The notes beneath the pieces were generated by a model. It did not search any database, was not told the origin of the DNA, and saw nothing but the letters and a program-made list of their open reading frames with translations. Source: Bacteroidetes bacterium HGW-Bacteroidetes-3 (lineage in GTDB: Bacteria; Bacteroidota; Bacteroidia; Flavobacteriales; Flavobacteriaceae). Taken from it: DNA of 49,473 bases. The stretch's first letter is position 1. Each line of letters starts with the position of its first letter. The position numbers and the translations under genes are program-made. Positions 25,773 through 33,782 of this stretch are shown here, piece by piece. The stretch is taken from NCBI GenBank assembly GCA_002842505.1, contig PHDE01000004.1, forward strand, positions 1-49,473. Reading direction: 5' to 3'.

Positions 25773-27032
25773 ATGAAGAAAATTATTTTTAGCATTATAC
25801 TCTTTGGAGCTATAACAGCAAACGCACAAGAAAAGGAATACAACCAATGGTCTATTGAGGCTGAAGCAGGTGTTCATAAAGTTACCACACCTTTCGCTCC
25901 GGGATATGCAACCGCAACACCAAGTTTATGGCAAGGTGGTTTAGGAGTCCGTTACATGATCAATGAAAAATTTGGTTTTAAATTGGATGGAGGCTATAAC
26001 AATATTTCAAATAGCGATGAAAGCCAAGAATTTGAATCGGAATATTACAGAGCAAGTTTGCAAGGTGTTGTAAATTTAGGCAATGTGCTTGATTTTAGAA
26101 ACTGGACCAATAGGTTTAATGTGTTGGTGCACGGTGGTGCGGGTTATTCTGTAATTAAACCAAAATCTCCGATCGATTTTAACAAAGGAGATCAAATGTT
26201 GAATTTTATTGTTGGGATTACGCCACAAATAAAATTAACCGAGCGTTTGGCGCTTACCGGTGATTTAAGTTTCATCAATCATGTGAGACAATCTGTAACT
26301 TGGGATGGAACTCAAAGTTTAAGCTCAACACTTTCAAACAACGATGTAAGAGGTTTCAATGGTGTTATTGTAAATGCCAATGTTGGTTTAACTTTTTACT
26401 TAGGTAAAAAAGCTATTCACGCCGACTGGTATTCAGAAGAAAATACATTAAGAAAAGAAATTGATTCATTGAATGTTCGCGTTTCTAAAATTGAAAACGA
26501 TATGAAAGACAGTGACAATGACGGAATTGCAAACTATTTAGACCAAGAGCCTAATACTGTTGCAAATGCTGCTGTTGATTCAAAAGGTCGTGCTGTAGAT
26601 TTAAACAATGACGGTATTCCAGATGCAATGTTGGCGCCTTTAGATGCACGTTATGCAAATAAAGCAGACATTCAAGGTGGAAATATCATCAAAGAATTGA
26701 TTGACAATGGTTATGTAAATGTATATTTCCAATTCAACAGCACAACTCCGGAAGATTATTCTTTACAATCAGTGAATTATTTGATTATTTATATGAATGA
26801 AAATCCAGAAGCTAAAGCAGACCTTATTGGTTATGCAGATGAACTTGGAAGCGTTTCTTACAATCAAAAGCTTTCTGAGAAAAGAGCAAATAAAGTACAA
26901 GAAATATTGGTTGCTGCAGGAATTGATGCTGCCCGTTTAACCGTTCGCGGTGGTGGTGAAGATGCTTCAGTAGACAAAAATTCTAAAGGTGCACGTCAAT
27001 TGGTTCGTCGTGTAACTTTTAAATTGAAATAA
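25773..27032 (+). CDS. OmpA family outer membrane protein
   Basis: 419 aa. Signal peptide at residues 1-18 (cleavage after ANA), an outer-membrane barrel domain (to about 220), a coiled-coil-like linker (LRKEIDSLNVRVSKIENDM), two degenerate calcium-type segments (DSDNDGIANYLD and DLNNDGIPDAM) and a C-terminal OmpA domain (AKADLIGYADELGSVSYNQK, LSEKRANKVQEIL, RQLVRRVTFKLK). Several residues usual in the peptidoglycan-binding site are altered compared with the two paralogues: the GHTDS motif reads GYADE. Binding may differ. It has its own long leader and ends in a terminator. Confidence 0.92.
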   Translation: MKKIIFSIILFGAITANAQEKEYNQWSIEAEAGVHKVTTPFAPGYATATPSLWQGGLGVRYMINEKFGFKLDGGYNNISNSDESQEFESEYYRASLQGVVNLGNVLDFRNWTNRFNVLVHGGAGYSVIKPKSPIDFNKGDQMLNFIVGITPQIKLTERLALTGDLSFINHVRQSVTWDGTQSLSSTLSNNDVRGFNGVIVNANVGLTFYLGKKAIHADWYSEENTLRKEIDSLNVRVSKIENDMKDSDNDGIANYLDQEPNTVANAAVDSKGRAVDLNNDGIPDAMLAPLDARYANKADIQGGNIIKELIDNGYVNVYFQFNSTTPEDYSLQSVNYLIIYMNENPEAKADLIGYADELGSVSYNQKLSEKRANKVQEILVAAGIDAARLTVRGGGEDASVDKNSKGARQLVRRVTFKLK

Positions 27033-27056
27033 TATTTCACACTACTTTTCTAAATA

Positions 27057-27094
27057 AAAAAATCCTCTTTGTTGAAAAACATTGGGGATTTTTT
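27057..27094. terminator. bidirectional terminator between convergent ompA and HAD genes
   Basis: Stem AAAAAATCC/GGATTTTTT with a loop of about 20 nt; A-run on one side and T-run on the other, placed between two convergent genes (stops at 27032 and 27149). Confidence 0.7.
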
Positions 27095-27148
27095 ATTTTT
27101 TACAGGTTACTGCTTAGGGAAGATTCTGAATTTTAAATACAATTCTCA

Positions 27149-27745
27149 TTAAACCGTAAACGCAACTTTAAAATAATCGTTCACGTCAATCACCATCATT
27201 CCGGCTTCTTCGGCCGCATTCATTCCCAATATGCCATCTTCAAAAACAACGCAATCTTGCGGTTTAACGCACATTAATTCAGCACATTTTAAAAATGTTT
27301 CAGGATGAGGTTTGTGGTTTATAATATCATCCGCAGTAATCACAATTTCAAAATAGCTTTCCATTTTAATCACTTCCAAAGTTTTTTTGGCGCCATTTTT
27401 GGTGCTTCCTGTTCCAATGGACATTGGCAAAATAGTATGATATTTTCTAATGACATCGGTAACAATCTCAATTTCTTCGGTTAAATTGACCAAGGTTTTA
27501 AAATGATCTTCCTTTACTTTCCCAACTTTATCAGGATTCATTTTGGTGCCAAACATTTCATTTAATTTTTCAATAGTGGCAGTTCTTGGCATTCCGGTCA
27601 ATTCCATAAACAACTTGGCGTTAAAGTCTATTCCATAAGGAATTACAGCTTTTCTCCAGGATATAAAATGGTTTGGCATGGTGTTGGCGATGGTGCCGTC
27701 TAAATCGAAAATAAGTGCTTTTGCTTGTTGGGGTATTTTAATCAT
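27149..27745 (-). CDS. HAD family phosphatase (beta-phosphoglucomutase-like)
   Basis: 198 aa. Motif I is ALIFDLDGTIANT with Asp14 and Asp16, motif II GTGSTK (about 109-114), motif III/IV KPHPETFLKCAE and VVFEDGILGMNAAEEAGM (about 167-184). The helical cap between residues 20 and 85 is of the beta-phosphoglucomutase type, and ISWRKAVIPYGIDF is seen in many YqaB/PgmB relatives, so a small sugar phosphate is plausible, not proven. A TAnnTTTG motif lies 17 nt upstream. Confidence 0.88.
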   Translation of the reverse strand: MIKIPQQAKALIFDLDGTIANTMPNHFISWRKAVIPYGIDFNAKLFMELTGMPRTATIEKLNEMFGTKMNPDKVGKVKEDHFKTLVNLTEEIEIVTDVIRKYHTILPMSIGTGSTKNGAKKTLEVIKMESYFEIVITADDIINHKPHPETFLKCAELMCVKPQDCVVFEDGILGMNAAEEAGMMVIDVNDYFKVAFTV

Positions 27746-27761
27746 AATTACATTTAAGCTG

Positions 27762-27769
27762 CAAAAATA
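27762..27769 (-). promoter_or_regulatory. candidate -7 element (TATTTTTG) for the HAD phosphatase gene
   Basis: TATTTTTG on the minus strand, 17 nt before the ATG at 27745, within the gap to the dprA stop. Confidence 0.4.
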
Positions 27770-27836
27770 CAGATTTTAGCACAATTTGACTGTTTTGTTA
27801 CCTATTTTAAAGTTATTTTAACGTTAAACAAAAACC

Positions 27837-28940
27837 CTAAATCGCTTCATACAATTTTCCCGGTAATGGTTTTACCATCCCTTTCATTTCCAAATTAAAC
27901 AACAATGACGTGGTTTGGTGAATGGGCAATTTACAGTTTAAGGAAATTAAATCGATGAGTTCCTTCCCATTTCCGGTTAAAAAATCATAAAGTAACTGCT
28001 CGTTTTCTGTCAATTCAACAAAAAGTTGTTTTTGAATGGGTTTTTTTGCGGTGTTCGGACTTTCCCAATTGAGCATATCAATTAAATCTTTTGCGGAAGT
28101 TAAAATGGCCGCTTTGTTGTTTTTTATCAAATCGTTGCAGCCTTTGCTGTACAAATCGGTGCTTCTTCCGGGAACCGCAAACACATCGCGGCTATAAGAA
28201 TTCGCAATATCGGCGGTGACCAAAGAGCCGCCTTTTTCCGCAGATTCAATAATGATTGTTGCTTCGGACATTCCAGCAACAATCCGATTTCGTTTTAAAA
28301 AATTTTCGCGCTGTGGCGAATCATTGTGCCAAAAATCTGTTAGAAATCCGCCATTTTTATGAATTTCAGCAATATATTTTTTGTGGACTTTTGGATAAAC
28401 TTCTTCAAAACCGTGCGCCAAAACACCGATGGTTTGCAGTTCGTTTTTGATGGCGGCTTTGTGCGCACAAATATCAACGCCGTATGCAAAACCGCTCACA
28501 ATTATTGGATTATACGATTTTAAATCGGCTATAAATTTTTCGCAGAAATCCCGCCCATAACTTGTAATTTGTCGCGTTCCCACAATGCTGATGATTGGCC
28601 CCGAATTTAAATCGATGTTTCCTTCTTTAAACATTAAAATCGGTCCGTCAATGCAATGTTTTAATCGTTCTGGGTAATTGCTGTCAGTAAAATAAAGCGT
28701 TTCAATATTGTTTTCCTGAATGTATTTTAACTCTTCTTCCGCTTCTTTTATGTTGTCTTTATCGAATAAATTTTTGACGGAAAGTGTGCCAAAACCAAAA
28801 ATATTTTCAATGTTTCTGCGCTTTTCTTTGAACACTTCTTTTGCGCTTCCGCAGTGTGCCAGCAGCTTTTTTGCGTTAATGTCGCCAATACCTTTTACGC
28901 GCTGCAACGCCAAAACGTACAGTAAATCTTCTTCAAGCAT
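27837..28940 (-). CDS. dprA: DNA-processing protein DprA
   Basis: 367 aa. An N-terminal helix-hairpin-helix/SAM-like region (VKGIGDINAKKLLAHCG) precedes a Rossmann-like core: SIVGTRQITSYGRDF (about 116-130), VSGFAYGVDICAHKAAI (about 151-167), RENFLKRNRIVAGMSEATII (about 214-233), ESAEKGGSLVTADIANSY, VFAVPGRSTD. A C-terminal winged-helix-like domain (about 305-365) is present. DprA loads RecA on incoming single-stranded DNA in natural transformation; presence alone does not prove competence. The gene is divergent from the HU-CCDC81/SPOR gene. Confidence 0.94.
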   Translation of the reverse strand: MLEEDLLYVLALQRVKGIGDINAKKLLAHCGSAKEVFKEKRRNIENIFGFGTLSVKNLFDKDNIKEAEEELKYIQENNIETLYFTDSNYPERLKHCIDGPILMFKEGNIDLNSGPIISIVGTRQITSYGRDFCEKFIADLKSYNPIIVSGFAYGVDICAHKAAIKNELQTIGVLAHGFEEVYPKVHKKYIAEIHKNGGFLTDFWHNDSPQRENFLKRNRIVAGMSEATIIIESAEKGGSLVTADIANSYSRDVFAVPGRSTDLYSKGCNDLIKNNKAAILTSAKDLIDMLNWESPNTAKKPIQKQLFVELTENEQLLYDFLTGNGKELIDLISLNCKLPIHQTTSLLFNLEMKGMVKPLPGKLYEAI

Positions 28941-29022
28941 ATTTTAACAATTTGAGTGTCAATATATAAAATTATTGTTAATAAAAATTGCGCTTAACCA
29001 TTATTTTACTGACTGTTTTTTA

Positions 29023-29030
29023 TATATTTG
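29023..29030 (+). promoter_or_regulatory. candidate -7 element (TATATTTG) 5 nt before an ATG
   Basis: TATATTTG, then TTACA, then the ATG at 29036. With the usual distance from -7 to the transcription start, the message would begin at or near the start codon (leaderless). The -33 TTG is not clear. Confidence 0.45.
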
Positions 29031-29035
29031 TTACA

Positions 29036-29956
29036 ATGACAACAGCAAACTGCATAAGCGATTTATTATACCGATATGAATGTGTGATTGTACCTAATTT
29101 TGGCGGTTTTGTAACCAATGAAATTTCGGCAAAAGTGAATCATTTTACCCACACTTTTTATCCGCCTTCCAAACAATTGACCTTCAATTCCCATTTGCAA
29201 AATAATGACGGATTGTTGGCGAATTATGTAGCCGCAACCAACAAAATTTCCTATTCAGAAGCGTTGGAAGCTATTGAAAAAGAAGTTGATTCTTGGAAAC
29301 TGTTGCTAAATACTGAACAACTTGAAATAGAAAATATTGGATCTTTAAAATTAAATAAAGAGCGTAAACTCATTTTTGAACCTGCAAATTCCCTAAATTA
29401 CTTAACTTCCTCTTTCGGGTTGGGTTCTTATGTTTCTCCGGCAATTAAACGCGAAGTTTTCAAAGAAAAAATTAAGCAATTAGAGCCGTTTTCAGCAAAA
29501 GAAACAAAACATAAAACGCCTGCATTCATTAAATATGCGGCAACTGCGGCAATTCTTATTGCTTTAGGCACGGTTGGCTGGACTGAATACCAAAAAATTG
29601 AATATAAAAATCTGGTTGCCGAATCCGAAGTTCAACAAAAGAAAGTGGAGAAAACAATACAGGAAGCTACTTTTGTAATTACCAATCCATTACCTGCAAT
29701 TACCTTAAATATCACCAAAGAAACCTATAATTACCACATTATCGCCGGCGCTTTTAGAACTCCTGAAAATGCAGAGAAAAAATTGCGGCAATTGCTCGAA
29801 AAAGGATACAATGCCAAAATTTTAGGCGTTAATAAGTGGAATTTAACTGAAGTTGCGTTTGAAAGTTTTGCCACAGAAAATGAGGCGATAAATAAAATGC
29901 GCATCATTCACAAAACTGAGTCGGAAGACGCTTGGCTGCTGGTTAAAGAATTTTAA
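29036..29956 (+). CDS. HU-CCDC81 and SPOR domain protein
   Basis: 306 aa from the ATG at 29036; the frame is open to 28988, but the extra 16 residues are a poor match and contain the promoter. The N-terminus (CISDLLYRYECVIVPNFGGF) and ERKLIFEPAN stretch are the bacterial CCDC81-type HU domains (to about residue 130). A transmembrane helix follows (about 180-198) and the C-terminal SPOR domain (YHIIAGAFRTPENAEKKLRQ to the end) binds glycan strands lacking peptides at division septa. Architecture suggests a cytoplasmic HU region and a periplasmic SPOR domain. It is typical of Bacteroidota; partner unknown. Confidence 0.9.
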   Translation: MTTANCISDLLYRYECVIVPNFGGFVTNEISAKVNHFTHTFYPPSKQLTFNSHLQNNDGLLANYVAATNKISYSEALEAIEKEVDSWKLLLNTEQLEIENIGSLKLNKERKLIFEPANSLNYLTSSFGLGSYVSPAIKREVFKEKIKQLEPFSAKETKHKTPAFIKYAATAAILIALGTVGWTEYQKIEYKNLVAESEVQQKKVEKTIQEATFVITNPLPAITLNITKETYNYHIIAGAFRTPENAEKKLRQLLEKGYNAKILGVNKWNLTEVAFESFATENEAINKMRIIHKTESEDAWLLVKEF

Positions 29957-30024
29957 TTTCGAACTTTTTTTGCGGATTTTCTTTTCATAAAATAGCAACA
30001 TATTTGCTAAAAAACTCAATAAAA

Positions 30025-30534
30025 ATGGCAAAAACACCCAAAGAATCCTTAACAATATTTACCGATATTGTTTTACCGGGAGAAAGCAATCCGCTAGGGA
30101 ATTTATTTGGCGGCGAATTATTGGCGCGAATGGACAGGGCATGCAGTATTGCGGCACGACGTCACTCGCATGCAATTGTGGTGACTGCATCGGTAAATCA
30201 TGTGGCGTTTAATAAAGCAGTTCCCGTGGGAAGTGTTATGACTATTGAAGCAAAAGTTTCAAGGGCTTTTAGGTCGTCTATGGAAATTTATGTGGATGTT
30301 TGGGTTGAAGACCGCGAATCTCAGATACGTTCCAAAGTAAATGAAGGAATTTATACTTTTGTGGCTGTTGATAAAGATGGAAAACCCATAACTGTTCCGC
30401 AATTAGAACCAGAAACCGCGCTTGAAAAAGAACGTTATGAAGGCGCTTTGCGAAGAAAACAATTAAGCTTAATCCTTTCAGGAAAAATGAAACCTACAGA
30501 AGCTGATGAGTTGCGTAAATTATTTATTGGGTAA
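30025..30534 (+). CDS. acyl-CoA thioesterase (hotdog fold)
   Basis: 169 aa from the ATG at 30025 (an in-frame ATG at 30004 is less likely). A hotdog-domain pattern is clear: LPGESNPLGNLFGGELLARMDRACSIAARRHS with the helix, then SVNHVAFNKAVPVGSVMTIEAKV. The NPLGNLFGGELLARMD segment is the family signature of YciA/BACH-type acyl-CoA thioesterases, with Asp at the catalytic position. The C-terminal tail is basic and helical. It hydrolyses acyl-CoA to free acid and CoA; chain length is unknown. It stands 68 nt after the SPOR gene, possibly cotranscribed. Confidence 0.9.
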   Translation: MAKTPKESLTIFTDIVLPGESNPLGNLFGGELLARMDRACSIAARRHSHAIVVTASVNHVAFNKAVPVGSVMTIEAKVSRAFRSSMEIYVDVWVEDRESQIRSKVNEGIYTFVAVDKDGKPITVPQLEPETALEKERYEGALRRKQLSLILSGKMKPTEADELRKLFIG

Positions 30535-31065
30535 TGCTGTGTTATTTGTTAGATGTTAAAAGTTATTTGTTAAATGTTAGAATTTTTAACTTTCAGCTTT
30601 GAGCTTTCAACTTCCAACTTTGAACTTTCAGCTTTAAACTTTGAACTTTCAGCTTTGAGCTTTCAACTTCCAACTTTGAACTTTGAGCTTTTAACTTTTA
30701 ACTTTCAGCTTTAAACTTTCAGCTTTGAACTTTCAGCTTTAAACTTTCAGCTTTGAACTTTCAGCTTTGAACTTTGAGCTTTGAGCTTTGAACTTTGAAC
30801 TTTCAGCTTTGAGCTTTCAACTTCCAGCTTTGAACTTTCTGCTTTGAACTTTGAGCTTTTAACTTTAAACTTTCAGCTTTGAGCTTTCAACTTCCAACTT
30901 TGAGCTTTTAACTTTCAGCTTTGAACTTTGAGCTTTTAACTTTAAACTTTCAGCTTTGAGCTTTCAACTTCCAACTTTGAACTTTCTGCTTTAAACTTTC
31001 AGCTTTGAACTTTCAGCTTTGAACTTTCAGCTTTAAACTTTCAGCTTTGAACTTTCAGCTTCCAA
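30535..31065. other. 531-nt intergenic region filled by short-period repeats
   Basis: No gene. 30541-30580 holds two imperfect copies of GTTATTTGTTAGATGTTA, and from 30587 on the whole region is the heptamer array described in its own entry. It lies between a plus-strand thioesterase gene and the 3' end of the minus-strand DUF3179 gene, so the genes are convergent. Confidence 0.9.
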
Positions 31066-31069
31066 CTAC
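30587..31069. repeat. 68-69 copy, indel-free 7-nt tandem repeat (consensus NARCTTT)
   Basis: Parsing the sequence by hand in blocks of seven from 30587 gives 68 consecutive units without a single insertion or deletion; the 69th (CAACTAC) contains the DUF3179 stop codon. Bases 4-6 are always CTT. Base 1 varies freely, base 2 is A except in two CTGCTTT units, base 3 is A or G, base 7 is T or occasionally C. Higher-order structure exists: CAGCTTT-GAGCTTT-CAACTTC-CAACTTT recurs exactly four times, once more with one change, and a 49-nt seven-unit block is duplicated exactly (units 39-45 and 50-56). No frame stays open across it on the plus strand. Confidence 0.95.
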
Positions 31070-32202
31070 TCCCCATAAATTTCACTGTCCGGATTAAAAG
31101 CCAGCCACGCAAAAGCGAAATGATTGCTGTGTGGCGCAATTTGCAATTGTTTTCCTTGAAGTTTTCCGGCATAACAACGACCAGTAATGTCCCATTCCGA
31201 TTTGGTTTCCAAATCAATAAACTTTTCATTTTCCTTTGTGAATGTTAAATGATTTCCATCAACAACGGCATTAAAAACCGTTACGGATCCCACATCTTTT
31301 GAGGTGGAAATATCATTTTCGTCCAAAACAGAAATTGTACCCGATTTATAAAACAGCACCACTTTGCTGGTTTTAAAAGTATCATTGATAACACCATTTT
31401 TCGCGGCGCTTGTAAAACTGTATATTTTATAATCGCCATTATTTTCAATATCAACAATACGTTCCATCGCCGGCAAACGTTTATCTACTTTATCGCTATT
31501 AAAAAAGTACTGAATCGGATTTTCATTTTCGTCATACTTTTTATACGGATTGTAACCGTAATTTTTTTCGGTTTCGGCAAATCCTGTTTTTTTAGACAAC
31601 ATTTGACCATTTGGATAACGTCCAAAAAATTCTTCCACCGAAATAATTAAGGAAGGAATTACCTCAAGTTCGGCTTCATTATAATAACCAACAATAGCAG
31701 TTCCCATCAATTGCTGCCACAAAGTTTCCGTTTTTCTGTCCAGCATAACCATGTCGCTGTTTCGCAACATTCCTGAAGCCTCAAACTCTAAAGTTTCCTC
31801 TTTGCCATTATGTTTTAAAACACGGTTATACACAATTCCCGAATTGCATAACGGACAATAAGTCACCAAAATGGCAACGCCTTCCAATTCATCATTTGCT
31901 ATTTCGTGCATTGTTAAAATATTTAGGGAATACGCTTTGGCAACGCCATTAATTTCAACCGCAATCACAGGTTCTTTTGGAAAAAACATTTCTAGCCCCT
32001 CCGTTTTGTTCACAAATTTTGGTTTGTCAAGCGTTGGAAATGAGCCTTTTGGCAACACTATTTGAATTTCTGAAAGATCGACAGAATGCTTTGAAATGTC
32101 AGTTCCCCAAGTAAAAGGCAAATTTTTCGGATTTTTAAATTGTGCAAAAACAGGAGAAATCATAAAAAGAAATAAAATGCTTGAAATTAGTTTATTTATC
32201 AT
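31066..32202 (-). CDS. DUF3179 domain-containing exported protein
   Basis: 378 aa. Signal peptide at residues 1-20 (cleavage after SPVFA). The hallmark is ILVTYCPLCNSGIVYNR (about residues 110-126), a CPLC pair typical of DUF3179, preceded by PKEPVIAVEINGVAKAYSL and followed by DRKTETLWQQLMG, all usual in this family. Function is unknown; the CxxC-like pair suggests metal or redox binding, an inference only. The stop codon falls inside the last unit of the heptamer array, so the array begins immediately at the 3' end of this gene. No -7 motif is visible upstream. Confidence 0.88.
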   Translation of the reverse strand: MINKLISSILFLFMISPVFAQFKNPKNLPFTWGTDISKHSVDLSEIQIVLPKGSFPTLDKPKFVNKTEGLEMFFPKEPVIAVEINGVAKAYSLNILTMHEIANDELEGVAILVTYCPLCNSGIVYNRVLKHNGKEETLEFEASGMLRNSDMVMLDRKTETLWQQLMGTAIVGYYNEAELEVIPSLIISVEEFFGRYPNGQMLSKKTGFAETEKNYGYNPYKKYDENENPIQYFFNSDKVDKRLPAMERIVDIENNGDYKIYSFTSAAKNGVINDTFKTSKVVLFYKSGTISVLDENDISTSKDVGSVTVFNAVVDGNHLTFTKENEKFIDLETKSEWDITGRCYAGKLQGKQLQIAPHSNHFAFAWLAFNPDSEIYGE

Positions 32203-32417
32203 AATTAAGTTGTTATTTGTTTGAAATTTTGTCTCGTAAAGTGTTTTTTACTTACAAAAGGTTAATGAAATAAAAATATGGAATTATATTGAGATAAAGC
32301 CTCGTGCATCATTATTTCTAACAATATTTAAAAAATAAATATGTCAGGATTTTCAATTTTATAAGACTATTATACATATTATTTCTTAAGAAATTATTTC
32401 AAATTCAGATTAAAACT

Positions 32418-33728
32418 ATGGACAACCATCGCGACAAACATTTTTGCATTCCACAAAACGATTTTCCTAAAATTGTAGTGATCGGTGCCGGTTTTGCCGG
32501 CATAAATTTTATAAAAAAACTAAAAGACAAACCAGTTCAGGTTATTTTAATAGACCAAAATAACTACCACCAATTCCAACCTTTATTGTACCAAGTTGCC
32601 ATTAGCGGTTTGGAGCCGGATTCTGTGGTTTCTCCCATTCGAAAACTGTTTAAATCATGCATTAATATGATTTACAGAATGGCAAAAGTGGAAGAAATAG
32701 ACACAAAAAATAATTGCGTTTATACCGATATTGGTTATGTAAATTACGATTATTTGGTGATTGCCACTGGTAGTTCCACAAATTATTACGGGTCTTTAAA
32801 TATTGAAAAATACGGTATCGGATTAAAAAGCATCAATGATGCCATAAACATCAGAAGCTGGATGCTGCAAAATTTAGAACTTGCTGTTGAAGGGTGTAAT
32901 TTTGAAGAAAAAACGGCACTGACAAAATTTGTAATTGTGGGCGGCGGTCCGGCGGGCGTAGAAATGGCAGGCGCTTTGGCTGAATTTAAAAAATATTTGC
33001 TCAGCAACGATTATCCGGAAATTGAATATGAGTCCATGCATATTTATCTAATTCAGTCGGCTGACAGAATATTGCCTACGATGTCACTAAAAGCCTCAGA
33101 ACACGCGCTTAAAATTTTAAAAAAACTGGATATTGAAGTATTGCTCAACAGCAGGGTAACAGATTATGACGGCGATAAAATTACAATTCTCATTAATGAT
33201 GAAGAAAAAATAATTGAGTCCAAAAATTTAATTTGGGCGGCTGGCGTAAAGGGAAATATCCTAAAAGGGATTGATGAAAAAGCGATAGTTCAAGGAAACA
33301 GAATAAAAGTGAATCAGTACAACCAAGTTGAGGGTCTGGAAAATGTTTTTGCCATTGGCGATATTGCGGCAATGATTTCTGATGCCAATCCGCAAGGGCA
33401 TCCAATGGTTGCGCAAGCCGCTATTCAGCAAGGTAAAATACTGGCTAAGAATATGTTGTATAAAATAAACAAAGGCGTATTTAAAAAACCCTTTAGTTAT
33501 GTAGACAAAGGTTCCATGGCTACCATTGGAAAAAGAGATGCTGTGGCCGATTTAAAAAATTTCTTTTTAAATGGAAGAATAGGCTGGTTGCTATGGTCAT
33601 TTATACATTTAATTTCCATTACGGGTTTCAAAAATAAATTTAAAGTTGCTTTTAACTGGACGATGAAGTATCTTTCTTATGAGAAGGCGAATCAACTCAT
33701 TATTAGAAAATATATTAGAAAAAGTTAG
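32418..33728 (+). CDS. ndh: type II NADH:quinone oxidoreductase (NAD(P)/FAD-dependent)
   Basis: 436 aa. The FAD-binding motif IVVIGAGFAGINFIKKL (about residues 20-36), the QFQPLLYQVAISGLEP segment typical of NDH-2, the second dinucleotide motif FVIVGGGPAGVEMAGALAEF (about 173-192), and AIGDIAAM with GHPMVAQAAIQQG (about 313-345) are all present. A C-terminal amphipathic/hydrophobic region (GWLLWSFIHLISITG) should anchor it to the inner membrane. It transfers electrons from NADH to menaquinone without pumping protons. It is divergent from the DUF3179 gene. Confidence 0.9.
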   Translation: MDNHRDKHFCIPQNDFPKIVVIGAGFAGINFIKKLKDKPVQVILIDQNNYHQFQPLLYQVAISGLEPDSVVSPIRKLFKSCINMIYRMAKVEEIDTKNNCVYTDIGYVNYDYLVIATGSSTNYYGSLNIEKYGIGLKSINDAINIRSWMLQNLELAVEGCNFEEKTALTKFVIVGGGPAGVEMAGALAEFKKYLLSNDYPEIEYESMHIYLIQSADRILPTMSLKASEHALKILKKLDIEVLLNSRVTDYDGDKITILINDEEKIIESKNLIWAAGVKGNILKGIDEKAIVQGNRIKVNQYNQVEGLENVFAIGDIAAMISDANPQGHPMVAQAAIQQGKILAKNMLYKINKGVFKKPFSYVDKGSMATIGKRDAVADLKNFFLNGRIGWLLWSFIHLISITGFKNKFKVAFNWTMKYLSYEKANQLIIRKYIRKS

Positions 33729-33751
33729 CGAAACTTGTCCTCTTTTTAAAG

Positions 33752-33759
33752 TACTTTTG
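33752..33759 (+). promoter_or_regulatory. candidate -7 element (TACTTTTG) for the PLP decarboxylase gene
   Basis: TACTTTTG 23 nt before the ATG at 33783; a TTG at 33735-33737 is 14 nt upstream, a little close for the -33. Confidence 0.45.
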
Positions 33760-33782
33760 TTCAAATAAAATTATGCAATACC

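Noticed and set aside
30587-31069. Coding interpretation of the heptamer array
   Set aside because: A 7-nt period shifts frame each unit and gives a TGA or TAA regularly on the plus strand; minus-strand stretches are low-complexity and short.
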